Shown one piece after another: positions 17,764 to 26,663 of a DNA stretch of 64,000 bases. Numbering within the stretch: position 1 is the first letter of the stretch; the number at the start of each line of letters is the position of its first letter. Origin of the DNA: Thermoguttaceae bacterium. Its GTDB lineage: Bacteria > Planctomycetota > Planctomycetia > Pirellulales > Thermoguttaceae. Position numbers and translations under genes: made by a program. The notes beneath the pieces are model-generated. The model saw nothing but the letters and a program-made list of their open reading frames with translations, had not been told where the DNA came from and did no database searches. The DNA is taken from assembly GCA_025060325.1 (NCBI GenBank), contig JANXBW010000004.1, forward strand, positions 124,001 to 188,000, written 5' to 3'.

Positions 17764-18810
17764 ATGGCGGTAGGTGAAAGGCGACTTTCGTTCGAGCGGC
17801 CGATCGAGGAACTTCAAGCTCGTATTGCCAAGCTAGAGCGGCTAGCCCAGGAAGATCCCGAGGTGCGACAAGAACTTCAGCACCTCCGCCGCGAGCTGAT
17901 CGAGACATTAAGGCGGATCTATTCTTCGCTTACTCCGTGGGAGATTGTCGAGGTCGCTCGTCACCCCGATCGACCCATGACGAGTGATTATTTGGAACTA
18001 ACTTTCGATGAATTCGTGGAACTGCACGGGGACAAACTTTTCGGGGATGATCGGGCCATTCGCACTGGTTGGGCCAAGTTAGAAACCTTCAAGGTAATGG
18101 TCGTCGGTCATCAAAAGGGGAAAACCACCCAGGAACGGATTCAGTGTAATCACGGTTGTGCCCATCCCGAGGGTTACCGCAAGGCCATCGCGAAGATGCG
18201 ATTGGCGGCCAAGTTTCGTCTTCCGGTGATTTGTCTCATCGATACGCCTGGGGCTTACCCGGGGGTTGGCGCTGAGGAGCGGGGCCAGCATCAAGCTATC
18301 GCCGAGTCGATGTTTGTTATGTCGCGGTTGCCAACACCTATTATTTGCGTGGTAATTGGGGAGGGTGGGTCAGGAGGCGCCTTGGCCATTGGGGTGGGCG
18401 ATCGCGTAGCGATCCTTGAGTACGCGTATTATTCCGTTATTAGCCCCGAAGGGTGCGCGGGCATCCTGTGGAAAAGCGAGGACTACAAGCAACAGGCTGC
18501 CAACGTTCTCCGAATGACGGCAAAGGATTTGCTTCGGCTAGGTGTTGTGGATGACGTATTGCCGGAGCCGCTTGGAGGTGCGCATCGCGACCCGCATCAG
18601 ATGGCTACTACTTTGAAGCTGTATCTGCGATCGCAACTTCGTGAACTAACGGCGATCCCGATCGAGGAACTTCTGGAGCGGCGGTATCAAAGATTCCGGA
18701 AAATGGGGACGTACTTCGAGAAGGGGATGCTCGTCGGGCCGTGCCTTGAGCCTCAGGTTGCTCGCGAACAAGTGCCGGCCGCGCCCATCAGTACCGTTGA
18801 CGAAGTCTAA
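17764..18810 (+). CDS. accA: Acetyl-CoA carboxylase carboxyltransferase subunit alpha
   Basis: AccA with AccD transfers the carboxyl group from biotin on AccB to acetyl-CoA, giving malonyl-CoA for fatty acid synthesis. The 348-aa protein has the N-terminal helical region (RPIEELQARIAKLERLA), LTFDEFVELHGDKLFGDDRAI, NHGCAHPEGYRKA and the CoA-binding and oxyanion blocks DTPGAYPGVGAEERGQ and GEGGSGGALAIGVGD. The length is slightly above that of E. coli AccA (319 aa) because of a C-terminal tail. The gene converges on a cvpA-like gene across the spacer carrying the dif candidate. accD is not in the window. Confidence 0.97.
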   Translation: MAVGERRLSFERPIEELQARIAKLERLAQEDPEVRQELQHLRRELIETLRRIYSSLTPWEIVEVARHPDRPMTSDYLELTFDEFVELHGDKLFGDDRAIRTGWAKLETFKVMVVGHQKGKTTQERIQCNHGCAHPEGYRKAIAKMRLAAKFRLPVICLIDTPGAYPGVGAEERGQHQAIAESMFVMSRLPTPIICVVIGEGGSGGALAIGVGDRVAILEYAYYSVISPEGCAGILWKSEDYKQQAANVLRMTAKDLLRLGVVDDVLPEPLGGAHRDPHQMATTLKLYLRSQLRELTAIPIEELLERRYQRFRKMGTYFEKGMLVGPCLEPQVAREQVPAAPISTVDEV

Positions 18811-18885
18811 CTTTCCGAAGAAAAACTCGGCTGAAATCTCCGAGGCCAAACCGCAGGAAAACGGGGGCAGCAACAGTCGAGCCGA

Positions 18886-18893
18886 GGGCAGGG
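18886..18893 (+). repeat. KOPS-like polar motif nearest to dif on the left
   Basis: GGGCAGGG about 110 bp left of the dif candidate. It is the last plus-strand copy of the GGGCAGGG/GGGTAGGG form. Confidence 0.6.
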
Positions 18894-19002
18894 GTGGTTT
18901 ACCCGCAGGTAGGTGGTGCGCGAGCTTAATCTGTGCTTAAGACCCACGGGCGGTCTCGCTTGGCGACACTTAGGTTGCACGGCGAATTTGTGGGCCTCTC
19001 CA

Positions 19003-19030
19003 ACGTCCGATAATGTTTCTTATGTTCGGT
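19003..19030 (+). other. dif: Candidate dif site (XerCD chromosome dimer resolution site)
   Basis: The 28-bp site divides into an 11-bp XerC-side arm ACGTCCGATAA, a 6-bp centre TGTTTC and an 11-bp XerD-side arm TTATGTTCGGT. Against E. coli dif, 17 of 28 positions match. In the 17-bp core from ATAATG to TTATGTT, 15 match. The outer CCGA and TCGG keep partial dyad symmetry. It lies in a convergent intergenic region exactly where the polar GGGNAGGG motif changes strand, which is how dif and KOPS are arranged in E. coli. XerC, XerD and FtsK genes are not in the window. Binding and recombination are inferred. Confidence 0.8.
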
Positions 19031-19443
19031 CAGATCCCGAGTTTTCCCCGGGATTTGCCGGCCTTGCTAGTCGGCCTTGTCTTCGGGCTCGGCCAAACCA
19101 GTACGTGCGATCTTTCGTTCGCTTGTCGGTGCCGAAAAGAGTTTTCCCGGCAGCCTGTGTTTTCCCTTCACAAGAGGCTGGGGCGGCCATCAACGAAGCC
19201 AGCGAAAGCACCGAACCGAGATCACGCGGCTAACCGCCTGTGCCCGCCCCGGCAAGCGCTTGCCGCCCGTCGCAAACGGCGCCAACCAGTCCTTGAGGGA
19301 CGGGAGGTTTTGCTTACAGATCAACAAGCGTCGTTAACGAGAAGCTGAGCCGCGGCTTTGATGCCAAACGCGGTAGGCAACCGAAGCGTGTTTCTTACAC
19401 CCAACTCGCGTCCGTTCGTCACAACGAAGCCCGAGCGGGCAGG

Positions 19444-20010
19444 TCAGCTTTCGGGAAGTTGTGAAGACGCTTCTTCGCTGCTGGTGTGAAAATCGAGTTC
19501 GGCCTCAAACTCGTCGAGGTAGCTTTTTAACGCACTGTGCACTTCTGGCGGAAGTGAAGACCTCGCCCAAACTATGCCTTTAGCCAACAGGCGTCCGCTT
19601 GTCGAGCGGAGCACCCACTCTCGGGTTGTCTCGGTTAGGGTTACACCGAAAAAAGTCAGCACCACACAAATCGCAAGTCCCTTAAGTAGCCCGAAGAGTG
19701 CCCCCAATTGCCTATCGAATTCTTGAAGCTTTAAGCGGTCGATAAATTCGCGGATGGCACGGAAAACAAGCCAGATTCCAAGCGAGGTCAAAAGAAATAT
19801 CACAAACATCGCAAAAAACTGGTTCCAAGGCGCCGTGCTCCCAAACAGAGGAGCCAGGTAGTTGCCCCAACGTATGGCTGCTACGGCGCTTCCCACCAAA
19901 GCAACTAGCCAAGCTAATTGCCAAACAAAACCACGCACGGCGCCCATTAGTAATCCGCCAAGGAGCAGCACAAGAACGACAACGTCAAACACTTCCAGTT
20001 GCTGACCCAT
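19444..20010 (-). CDS. CvpA-family membrane protein
   Basis: The 188-aa protein has four predicted membrane helices: VVVLVLLLGGLLMGAVRGF, then WLVALVGSAVAAIRWG, FFAMFVIFLLTSLGIWLVF and LGALFGLLKGLAICVVLTFFGV. This is the CvpA (colicin V production) pattern, including the R-G-F after helix 1. CvpA-like proteins affect envelope integrity, but their biochemical role is unknown. A GGAG nine bases upstream supports the ATG at 20010 over an extended start at 20064. The C-terminal 50 residues are charged and cytoplasmic. It lies 103 bp downstream of dtd and may be co-transcribed with it. Confidence 0.85.
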   Translation of the reverse strand: MGQQLEVFDVVVLVLLLGGLLMGAVRGFVWQLAWLVALVGSAVAAIRWGNYLAPLFGSTAPWNQFFAMFVIFLLTSLGIWLVFRAIREFIDRLKLQEFDRQLGALFGLLKGLAICVVLTFFGVTLTETTREWVLRSTSGRLLAKGIVWARSSLPPEVHSALKSYLDEFEAELDFHTSSEEASSQLPES

Positions 20011-20113
20011 GGAAGCTCTCCGTTGTTGACAGGGGATATCCCCAAGTCGCCCACTTGAGAACATTCACAACTGGATACTCCCCGAAAGGCAAGCCACCGC
20101 AACTTGGGTACAG

Positions 20114-20560
20114 CTAAAGTTCTTTGCTATCAAGCCAGATGGTCACAGGTCCGTCGTTTACGAGTTCCACCAGCATATGTTCACGGAAGCGGCCGGTCGC
20201 TACCGGTATTCCCTTAGTCTTGATATAGTTGACGAAATATTCGTAAAGGGCTTGGGCTTTCTCAGGAGCAGCGGCACCGACAAAGCTCGGACGACGACCC
20301 TTCCGACAGTCGGCAAAAAGTGTAAACTGACTTACCACCAAAACTGACCCGCCAACGTCGGCCAGCGCTAGATTCATTTTGCCCGCACTATCTTCGAAGA
20401 TCCGCAGGCCGATTGTCTTCTCAGCCAATTTCACGGCATCTTCCTCAGTATCATCCTGTCCGACGCCAAGCAGCACAACAAATCCACGGCCGATCGTGCC
20501 CACGATTTGTCCATCCACAGTTACCGTGGCCCGCGAAACGCGTTGGATACAGGCACGCAT
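20114..20560 (-). CDS. dtd: D-aminoacyl-tRNA deacylase
   Basis: Dtd hydrolyses D-amino acids (and glycine mischarged on tRNA-Ala) from tRNA, a proofreading role in the cytoplasm. The 148-aa protein has the exact family length and motifs: [17 protein letters not shown] at the N-terminus, the active-site [17 protein letters not shown], and [11 protein letters not shown] at the C-terminus, which carries the cross-subunit Gly-Pro motif. Cys in the [10 protein letters not shown] block replaces the more common Thr (ADTRKGRRP). It probably forms a small unit with the cvpA-like gene. Confidence 0.96.
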   Translation of the reverse strand: MRACIQRVSRATVTVDGQIVGTIGRGFVVLLGVGQDDTEEDAVKLAEKTIGLRIFEDSAGKMNLALADVGGSVLVVSQFTLFADCRKGRRPSFVGAAAPEKAQALYEYFVNYIKTKGIPVATGRFREHMLVELVNDGPVTIWLDSKEL

Positions 20561-20873
20561 GGCGAGTAGGTTACTCCTTCGTTCGGGTGTAGTAGCTGCT
20601 ACAGCGTTTGTTCGATTAAAAAAAGACGAGTGACACCGTCAGCTTTTCCCACGGGCTTGTTCATAACGATCCTCCGCGCAGCAAGCCCGGCGTATCTTGC
20701 CTTTCTTCAGGACGGTTGACCTTTGCTTGCCGAGAGTGCTATCTTCTTCCGCAGCCAAATCTCCGGGTTCCATTTTTTCTTACTGAGCGGACAAATTTTT
20801 AGTATGCGGAGGAACTGGTTTTCCAAAAAATAGGTTTTGCTTTAACGGCTTTTTAACCAGTCGGAAGGGTCCC
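20561..20873. other. Divergent intergenic region
   Basis: The 313 bp between divergent dtd and the aldolase gene presumably hold both promoters. No gene or clear structure is seen. Confidence 0.5.
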
Positions 20874-21533
20874 ATGGAAGCCAAATCTACTGTCGAGAAA
20901 ATCATCGATTGTGGAATTGTGGCCGTGGTTCGTTCGCCGGAGGGTTCCGTGCTCGTCGATGTGGCGCAGGCTTTGTTCGAAGGTGGGGTGGAGGTGGTGG
21001 AAATCACCTTCACGGTGCCGGCGGCTCATCGAGTACTGGAAGCGGTCCGCTCGGCCCTTGGCGATAAAATCCTACTGGGAGCCGGAACAGTCCTCGATCC
21101 GGAAACTGCTCGTGTGGCTCTCCTGAGTGGGGCGGAATTTATCGTCGCACCCACCCTTAATTTGAAAGTGATCGAGCTTTGCAAGCGATACGGAAAGCCC
21201 GTTATTCCCGGGGCCTATACCCCGACAGAGATCCTAACCGCCTGGGAAGCGGGGGCCGACATTGTGAAGGTGTTCCCCGCCGACGTCGGAGGGCCTACCT
21301 ACCTGAGGGCCATTCGCGCCCCTCTTCCTCAAGTGCGATTATTGCCGACCGGAGGTGTTAACCTCCAAACTGCAGCCGATTTTCTTCGCGCGGGGGCTTG
21401 CGCTCTTGGCGTGGGAGCCTCGCTGGTCGAGCCAAAAGCAATTGCCGAGCGGGATTTCAATCGGATAACCAGTTTGGCCCGGGAATACGTAAGAATTGTC
21501 CGGCAAACCCGTCAGGAACTAGCAGGTCGCTAG
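20874..21533 (+). CDS. eda: KDPG / KHG aldolase
   Basis: The 219-aa class I aldolase cleaves 2-keto-3-deoxy-6-phosphogluconate to pyruvate and glyceraldehyde 3-phosphate, or 4-hydroxy-2-oxoglutarate to pyruvate and glyoxylate. The Schiff-base Lys132 sits in ADIVKVFPA. The general base Glu43 is in VEITFTVP, and GAGTVLDPE and LLPTGGVNL are family blocks. GGAAGG about eight bases upstream supports the ATG. Neither edd nor a KDG kinase is adjacent, so use in Entner-Doudoroff or uronate catabolism cannot be decided. The ROK kinase at 25 kb is too far away to link with confidence. Confidence 0.93.
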   Translation: MEAKSTVEKIIDCGIVAVVRSPEGSVLVDVAQALFEGGVEVVEITFTVPAAHRVLEAVRSALGDKILLGAGTVLDPETARVALLSGAEFIVAPTLNLKVIELCKRYGKPVIPGAYTPTEILTAWEAGADIVKVFPADVGGPTYLRAIRAPLPQVRLLPTGGVNLQTAADFLRAGACALGVGASLVEPKAIAERDFNRITSLAREYVRIVRQTRQELAGR

Positions 21534-21614
21534 GTCGCCATTGACCCTGCTTTTTTCCATGTTCTCACCAAGTTCACCTAAGTAGAGGGCATTAACAGAC
21601 CCCGAAGCCCCACC

Positions 21615-22688
21615 ATGCCGCGAATTCGAGCCACCGAGCTTTGGACAAAGAAGGTCCGTCCGGAAGCACGCGTTGTTGTCTTGACCGGTGAGGATCCGTT
21701 TTGGAAGGCAGAAGTCCTTCGTGAACTTCGCAAGTTGTTGGGATCAAGCGAAGGCGAATTGCAAGCTAATGTTCGACGTTTCGACGGAACGGCTATCAGC
21801 TGGCATGATTTCCGGGAGGAAATTGAGACCCCTTCGCTTTTTGCGGCGAACCTTCTCCTCGTTGTTGACGATGCAGATAGCTTTGTCGCAGCTTATCAAA
21901 AAGAACTTGTCCGCTTCGTTGATTCTTCTTGCCCGGCCACGATCATTTTGGTGTTGAGACAGCTTCACTTCGGTTCCAAATTGGCCAAGGCTGTTGTGGA
22001 AAAAGGCCTTTGGATCGACTGCGCTCCGGCACAGACCTCCGAACTCCTGCAATGGCTTCCGGTTTGGGCTTCGTGGAGATACCAGCTTCGTGTTTCAGCC
22101 GCCGCTGCTCGAACCCTGATTGAATTCGTCGGCGAAGACCCCGGGGTTTTGGACCAGGAACTTGCGAAACTGTCACTGCTGGTTGGTCCCGCGAAACCTC
22201 TTACGCCTCAGGCAGTGCAGGAACATTGCCTTGGCGGGCGGGTAAAGACGGTGTGGTTCCTGCTTGACCTTGCCCTGGAGGGGAAGCTCGGGGAAGCGCT
22301 AGCGGAGCTCCATCGCCTCTTGGGGAGTGGAGCACATCCGTTGAGCCTACTTGCACAGATCACTGGTTCTTTGCGCCGCCTCTCTCTTGCGGCAGAGCTT
22401 GCACTTGCCGAGCACGCCGGACCCAGCGGACTGCGGCGCGTGCTCCAAGCCAGCGGCGTACCTCCCTCGGTAATCCCAAAGGTGGAGGGTCAGCTTTCTC
22501 GCCTGGGGATGGGTTTTGCCCGACGACTTGCGGATATTCTGGTTGCCGTCGACGGCCAGCTAAAAGGGGGGAGCCTCCTTCCTGAGCGGATCGTGCTAGA
22601 AAGACTGTTAACTTGGCTGGCTTATCCCGGGGCGCGCACTGGTCTAGGCCCAGCAGGAGAAGAGGCCGCGGACGTCACAGCTACCTGA
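21615..22688 (+). CDS. holA: DNA polymerase III subunit delta
   Basis: The 357-aa protein matches HolA, the clamp-loader subunit that opens the beta ring. The N-terminal AAA-like domain has VVVLTGEDPFWKAEVLREL and TPSLFAANLLLVVDDADSF, without a functional P-loop, as expected for delta. The lid and collar domains follow (LIEFVGEDPGVLDQELAKLSLL, KTVWFLLDLALEGKLGEALAELHRLL, PLSLLAQITGSLRRL). No clear Shine-Dalgarno precedes the ATG. It follows eda by 81 bp on the same strand and may share its transcript. Confidence 0.92.
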   Translation: MPRIRATELWTKKVRPEARVVVLTGEDPFWKAEVLRELRKLLGSSEGELQANVRRFDGTAISWHDFREEIETPSLFAANLLLVVDDADSFVAAYQKELVRFVDSSCPATIILVLRQLHFGSKLAKAVVEKGLWIDCAPAQTSELLQWLPVWASWRYQLRVSAAAARTLIEFVGEDPGVLDQELAKLSLLVGPAKPLTPQAVQEHCLGGRVKTVWFLLDLALEGKLGEALAELHRLLGSGAHPLSLLAQITGSLRRLSLAAELALAEHAGPSGLRRVLQASGVPPSVIPKVEGQLSRLGMGFARRLADILVAVDGQLKGGSLLPERIVLERLLTWLAYPGARTGLGPAGEEAADVTAT

Positions 22689-23107
22689 GCTGGCCGGATT
22701 ATTTCGGAGGGCCGTACCCAGCTGAGGGCCGCGCCCTGGCCGCCGAGAATGAGGGACCCTGCCACCTTTGCAAGCCCGCCCGAGCTCTCCGTCTCACAAG
22801 TGAATTTTGAAAAACAGCTTATATTACTAATGTTTGTGTCGGCCGAAATAGCCTCGGGCCCGGCTTGGGTTAGCCGTCGCCGCTTGCGGTTGCCTTGTGT
22901 CATCGCTCATTGGTACCATCCCCGCTGCAAAAATAAATGCAAGGTCTTGTTCCAGCCATCTTTTCCTGGTGAACACCGGTTATGGGTCGGTGCCGGCGTA
23001 GGGCAACTGATTTTTGGCGGCGTTTTCCGAAACAAGGCACTCTAAGTTTTGGTAGTTGGCTTTTCTTTCGCGTTTAGAAGTCATAATTCGGGCCGGCAGA
23101 TTGGCAG
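22689..23107. other. Intergenic, nothing recognised
   Basis: The 419 bp between holA and the large lipoprotein gene have no supported gene or RNA. Confidence 0.5.
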
Positions 23108-24799
23108 ATGGCTCGAACCTGTTCTCACATCGCCATAGTTGTTCTCATCGGGATCCCCTTGGGGTTCGGAGCTTTAGGGCTTTCGGGATGCTCCATGCTC
23201 GCGCCGACCCGGAGGCTCGAACCCCGACAAACAGGGGGCGCAACCACACCGGGAAATGAGCCATCGGAAACTCTGAATCCTTCCTCGGTTTCTGGCCACC
23301 AGAGCCTTCCACAGATCGCAGTTCCTCAAGACCCCGGGTACTCAGCCAGGGTCACGCTCTCGGGTGAGAATCGTTGGCCGGAGGGTCGCAGCGACCTCCG
23401 TACCCCTGCCGGGGTAGCAAACCTTTCGGGAATCGGGGGAAATAGGGCTGGGGAGGTAGGCGGCAGCCTGCAGTCCGCAGGGGATATCCAAGGCATCGAA
23501 TCGGAACTGAGCGCCCTTCCCCTGCCGGAAAATGTTCGCTCCCGGTTGCTTGAGGTGTTTGCCCAAACGGACCCCGCGATCCGGCCACTCTTACTAGCTC
23601 AGACTTATTTGTTCTGCCAGCTCACTGGAGGCGTTCCCCCTCCCCTGCCCTGCCCTTCCCTACCGGCGCAAGCTGAGTCAATAGCGACTGAATCCTCGCC
23701 ACAACTCCGTTTGGATAGGCCTTCAAACCGGCAGGGCGTGACGAGCATTGCGGATTCGAGGTCCCCCAGCTTGCCTTCGCAAATGCCCGGCACCGGCTCA
23801 GGGCGTTCTAACGGTACTGGGCGCGGTGACCTCATTCCGGCGGGAAACTGCAACGGGACGCATGAGGTTCAGGAAGCAATTCCGAGAGCTCTGGATCCTC
23901 AGGGTGCCGAGTCGAGCGTCATCCCCGCAGAGTATTTGCCCGATGGGAGGAGTCCTCCGCTTGCCACCCCGTCTGTCGTCGCCTCGCCGGTGGCCGGTCG
24001 CGAGCCTATCACGGATAACCTGCCCAGCCGAATTCCCCCACCCCCATCGTCAGAGCGTCAGCCGGAATCGCCAGGTCCGCATTCCGATTGGCGAGACCAC
24101 CTTCTTGAGGCCGTTACTGCTTTGGAAAAACAAGTAGGAGAAGCCCAAGAACCTGAGGATGTGGAAGCTCTAGCCGCCAAATTAAGACTTCTGAAATTGG
24201 CGGCCGGACTCAGGGATGACGCTCTCGAGACCCCTCGGGGCCGCAGCGACCCCCTAGCCGATTACTGGGCCAAACAGGTTTTCGCCCTCTGGCTCCTGAC
24301 CGACGCAAGAATGGTTAGCAACCGGGAAGCTAGACTCAGAGAGGCGGCCGAGCGCCTAGACGAGGCTGTGAGTGCTCTCCGGGAACAGTGTCCGCTTATT
24401 GTCCGCAATCTTGCCTTCGTCACCGACGTTCAGAGTTACGGAGTCTTCACGCCATTTGAACGGTACGAATTCGTTCCTGGGCAGCGTCTCCTGCTATATG
24501 CGGAGGTCGAAAATCTTCAGAGTCTGCCCACCCCGAAGGGTTACCACAGCAAATCCCGGGCTCACATCGAGATTACGGAGTATCAGGGCAAGTGCGTAGG
24601 GGAAAGGTCTTTCGCCCCGACCGAGGAGTATTGTCGCAACCGGCGGCGAGACTTCTTTCTGGGTTTCGAATTCGACCTCCCCAGCGACCTGACACCGGGC
24701 CGATACTACCTTGAACTGAAAATCACCGACCTCCACTCAGGAAAGGTTGGCCGCTCAACAGTGGAATTTACCGTAATCCTCCCAAAATCCTCACAGTAA
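23108..24799 (+). CDS. Large planctomycete lipoprotein, function unknown
   Basis: The 563-aa protein has a lipoprotein signal with lipobox LSGC (Cys28). About 280 residues of Pro/Ser/Gly-rich linker follow. A helical segment comes next (about 330-420, LLEAVTALEKQVGEAQEPEDVEALAAKLRLLKL and similar heptads), with a conserved-looking C-terminal beta-rich domain (FERYEFVPGQRLLLYAEVENL, FEFDLPSDLTPGRYYLELKITDL). I do not know a named family for it, though proteins with this C-terminus seem typical of planctomycetes. Four overlapping KOPS-like motifs lie in the linker (23638-23660), coding for VPPPLPCPSLP. Confidence 0.8.
   Translation: MARTCSHIAIVVLIGIPLGFGALGLSGCSMLAPTRRLEPRQTGGATTPGNEPSETLNPSSVSGHQSLPQIAVPQDPGYSARVTLSGENRWPEGRSDLRTPAGVANLSGIGGNRAGEVGGSLQSAGDIQGIESELSALPLPENVRSRLLEVFAQTDPAIRPLLLAQTYLFCQLTGGVPPPLPCPSLPAQAESIATESSPQLRLDRPSNRQGVTSIADSRSPSLPSQMPGTGSGRSNGTGRGDLIPAGNCNGTHEVQEAIPRALDPQGAESSVIPAEYLPDGRSPPLATPSVVASPVAGREPITDNLPSRIPPPPSSERQPESPGPHSDWRDHLLEAVTALEKQVGEAQEPEDVEALAAKLRLLKLAAGLRDDALETPRGRSDPLADYWAKQVFALWLLTDARMVSNREARLREAAERLDEAVSALREQCPLIVRNLAFVTDVQSYGVFTPFERYEFVPGQRLLLYAEVENLQSLPTPKGYHSKSRAHIEITEYQGKCVGERSFAPTEEYCRNRRRDFFLGFEFDLPSDLTPGRYYLELKITDLHSGKVGRSTVEFTVILPKSSQ
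23638..23660 (-). repeat. KOPS-like polar motif, four overlapping copies
   Basis: On the plus strand CCCTCCCC (23638), CCCTGCCC (23643), CCCTGCCC (23648) and CCCTTCCC (23653) overlap. This is the largest array in the window. It is in the opposite orientation to the copies left of 19.0 kb, so it also points at dif. Another copy, CCCTTCCC, lies at 23514. Confidence 0.65.
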
Positions 24800-25143
24800 T
24801 CGGCGCGAGGTCTCACCCCCAGGGTAACGGTTGAACCCCGCTTTGTAGCTTTTCCAGAGGATGCCCGGTGCCCCGGTTCATCGAAGGGCTTAATACTCTC
24901 ACGAGTTTTTTGGGTTGCTGACTAAAATCTCGGCAATTTGTCAGGCACCCGGCGCTCTTTCGAGCTGAGGTGTCCGAAGGTAGGCGCCGACCATGCTCTG
25001 CGCGCAAAGCTTATAATCGATAGCCAATGCCTTTGCGGCCGCGTACCGGGGGCTTGGATAATTCGGGATCGGCAAGCCGTTGGCCCTAAACTGGAAGTCA
25101 CGGGAGGTGCGCACGCGGGTTTCCTATTGCGTTCACAACGGCC
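24800..25143. other. Intergenic, nothing recognised
   Basis: The 344 bp between the lipoprotein and the ROK kinase have no supported gene. A weak hairpin followed by TTTTTT near 24900 is too short to call a terminator. Confidence 0.45.
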
Positions 25144-26103
25144 ATGTTTCTTGGCATAGAGATCGGTGGAACAAAACTTCAGATAGCAGTGGGTGACGGC
25201 TCTGGACCGCCTCTTACCAAACTGGAGAGGCTCTCCGTGCCGGGTGGGGCGGACGCGGCGTGGATTCGAAGCTCAATCGTGCCCTTGGCCTCCCGCTTCG
25301 TGGCCGAGTTTGATGTTCGAGCAATCGGGGTGGGATTCGGAGGCCCGGTTGACCCCGTCTCTGGCCGAGTTGTTCGCAGTCACCAGGTAGTGGGATGGGA
25401 AGATTTTCCGCTTGCGGATTGGTTGGCTGGTCAATTAGCTCGGCCAGTTGCTGTGGGCAATGACGCCGACTGTGCCGGGCTGGCAGAGGCCCTTTTAGGC
25501 GGAGGCAAGGAGCACCGCTACGTGTTTTACACAAATGTCGGCAGCGGGATAGGCGGGGCGATCGTTATCGATGGCAAAGTTTACACGGGAAGTAGAGGAA
25601 TTGCCGCGGAAATTGGTCATCTTCGGCCGAATTGGCAGGTGACAGATCCGGCGGTGGACGTGGAGACGCTTGCGAGCGGGTGGGCAATCGCCCGAGCTGC
25701 CCGGGAAGTGCTCTCGCGGCATGGGCCTCACGATTTAGCAGTCATAGACTTGTGGGAGGCCTGCGGCGGGAACCCGCAGAACCTAACCGCTAGGGAAGTG
25801 GCCGAGGCCGCCTCCCGCGGCTGCCCACAGGCCCAGAGAATATTGGAGGAAGCCATTCGCGTTTACGGCTGGGCGATTGCACAAGCTGTTACCCTGCTTG
25901 CTCCGGAGGTCGTAGTGGTCGGTGGTGGTGTATCGCTGATCGGCGAGGAGCTATTCTTTCGGCCACTTCGCAAGTATGTGGACGAGTATGTATTTCCGCC
26001 TTTGCGCGGGTCATTCGTTATTAAGCCGGCCGCATTGGGGGAAGAAGTGGTGGTCCACGGCGCGATCCTGCTGGCCCAGCAAAAGGCGCAAGGACTGATG
26101 TAA
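25144..26103 (+). CDS. ROK-family sugar kinase lacking the zinc motif
   Basis: The 319-aa protein has the ROK fold: LGIEIGGTKLQIAVGDG (phosphate 1), VAVGNDADCAGLAEAL with the catalytic Asp, YTNVGSGIGGAIVIDGKVYTGSRGIAAEIGH, and the adenosine motif VVVGGGVSLIGE. It is probably a glucokinase or related hexose kinase. The region after the EIGH histidine, where most ROK proteins carry C-x-C-G-x2-G-C, contains no cysteine (LRPNWQVTDPAVDVETLASGWA), so the structural zinc is absent. The substrate is therefore uncertain; N-acetylated sugars or glucose are options. The gene precedes DUF2905. Confidence 0.9.
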   Translation: MFLGIEIGGTKLQIAVGDGSGPPLTKLERLSVPGGADAAWIRSSIVPLASRFVAEFDVRAIGVGFGGPVDPVSGRVVRSHQVVGWEDFPLADWLAGQLARPVAVGNDADCAGLAEALLGGGKEHRYVFYTNVGSGIGGAIVIDGKVYTGSRGIAAEIGHLRPNWQVTDPAVDVETLASGWAIARAAREVLSRHGPHDLAVIDLWEACGGNPQNLTAREVAEAASRGCPQAQRILEEAIRVYGWAIAQAVTLLAPEVVVVGGGVSLIGEELFFRPLRKYVDEYVFPPLRGSFVIKPAALGEEVVVHGAILLAQQKAQGLM

Positions 26104-26190
26104 AGCTGGTGCTTAACTTTTGGCATACTGGCCAGATAGTTCGGCAACTGCGAACAACCGTTGAAAGAAGGACGACGAGGCGGAGCAACG

Positions 26191-26421
26191 ATGGACCTGA
26201 GTCACTTTGGCAAATGGGTTTTTTGGGTCGGCGTTTTGATTGCGGGAATTGGGCTTTTTGTTTGGTGGGGGCCTCGGATCGGTCTTCCGCTGGGACGGTT
26301 GCCCGGGGACATCCACATCTCAGGCGAACGGTGGTCGTTTTATTTCCCCATTATGAGTTGCATTGTTCTGAGTATTGTGCTGACGGTGGTGCTGAACATT
26401 TTCTTCCGATTCTTCCGCTGA
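26191..26421 (+). CDS. DUF2905 small membrane protein
   Basis: The 76-aa protein has two membrane helices around the conserved loop LPLGRLPGDIHISGERWSFYFPIMSC, the DUF2905 signature. Function is unknown. GGAG eight bases before the ATG at 26191 supports this start over an upstream in-frame one. It follows the ROK kinase gene by 87 bp and is followed by a clear terminator. Confidence 0.9.
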   Translation: MDLSHFGKWVFWVGVLIAGIGLFVWWGPRIGLPLGRLPGDIHISGERWSFYFPIMSCIVLSIVLTVVLNIFFRFFR

Positions 26422-26476
26422 AGGGGACCACATAAGAGGTTGCCACGAAGGAGGGCTTGCAACACTTCTGAGGCTG

Positions 26477-26504
26477 AAAAGGCACAACTTCGGTTGTGCT
26501 TTTT
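26477..26504. terminator. Bidirectional Rho-independent terminator with TTCG loop
   Basis: GCACAAC and GTTGTGC form a perfect 7-bp stem (26482-26499) around a TTCG tetraloop, with TTTTT after it and AAAA before it. It lies between the convergent DUF2905 and GT4 genes and can stop both transcripts. Confidence 0.9.
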
Positions 26505-26663
26505 GGAGCGGGTCGGTCGGGAGCTGGGTCAGCATTGGTGGCGCGAAAGTTCCGGTTGAAAGTTGCGCCAATCTTGACTTCCGGCTGATAAATAGCGATT
26601 TCTGCGGCCTTGCAATAAAGTCGGCGCCCGACAGAGTTCGCCCGAAAAAGAAGACAAGCGAAG

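Larger units (their letters stand above)
18811..19443. other. Convergent intergenic region at the presumed chromosome terminus
   Basis: The 633 bp between convergent accA and the cvpA-like gene contain the last rightward KOPS-like motif (18886-18893) and the dif candidate (19003-19030). No open frame with family features is present. Confidence 0.65.
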
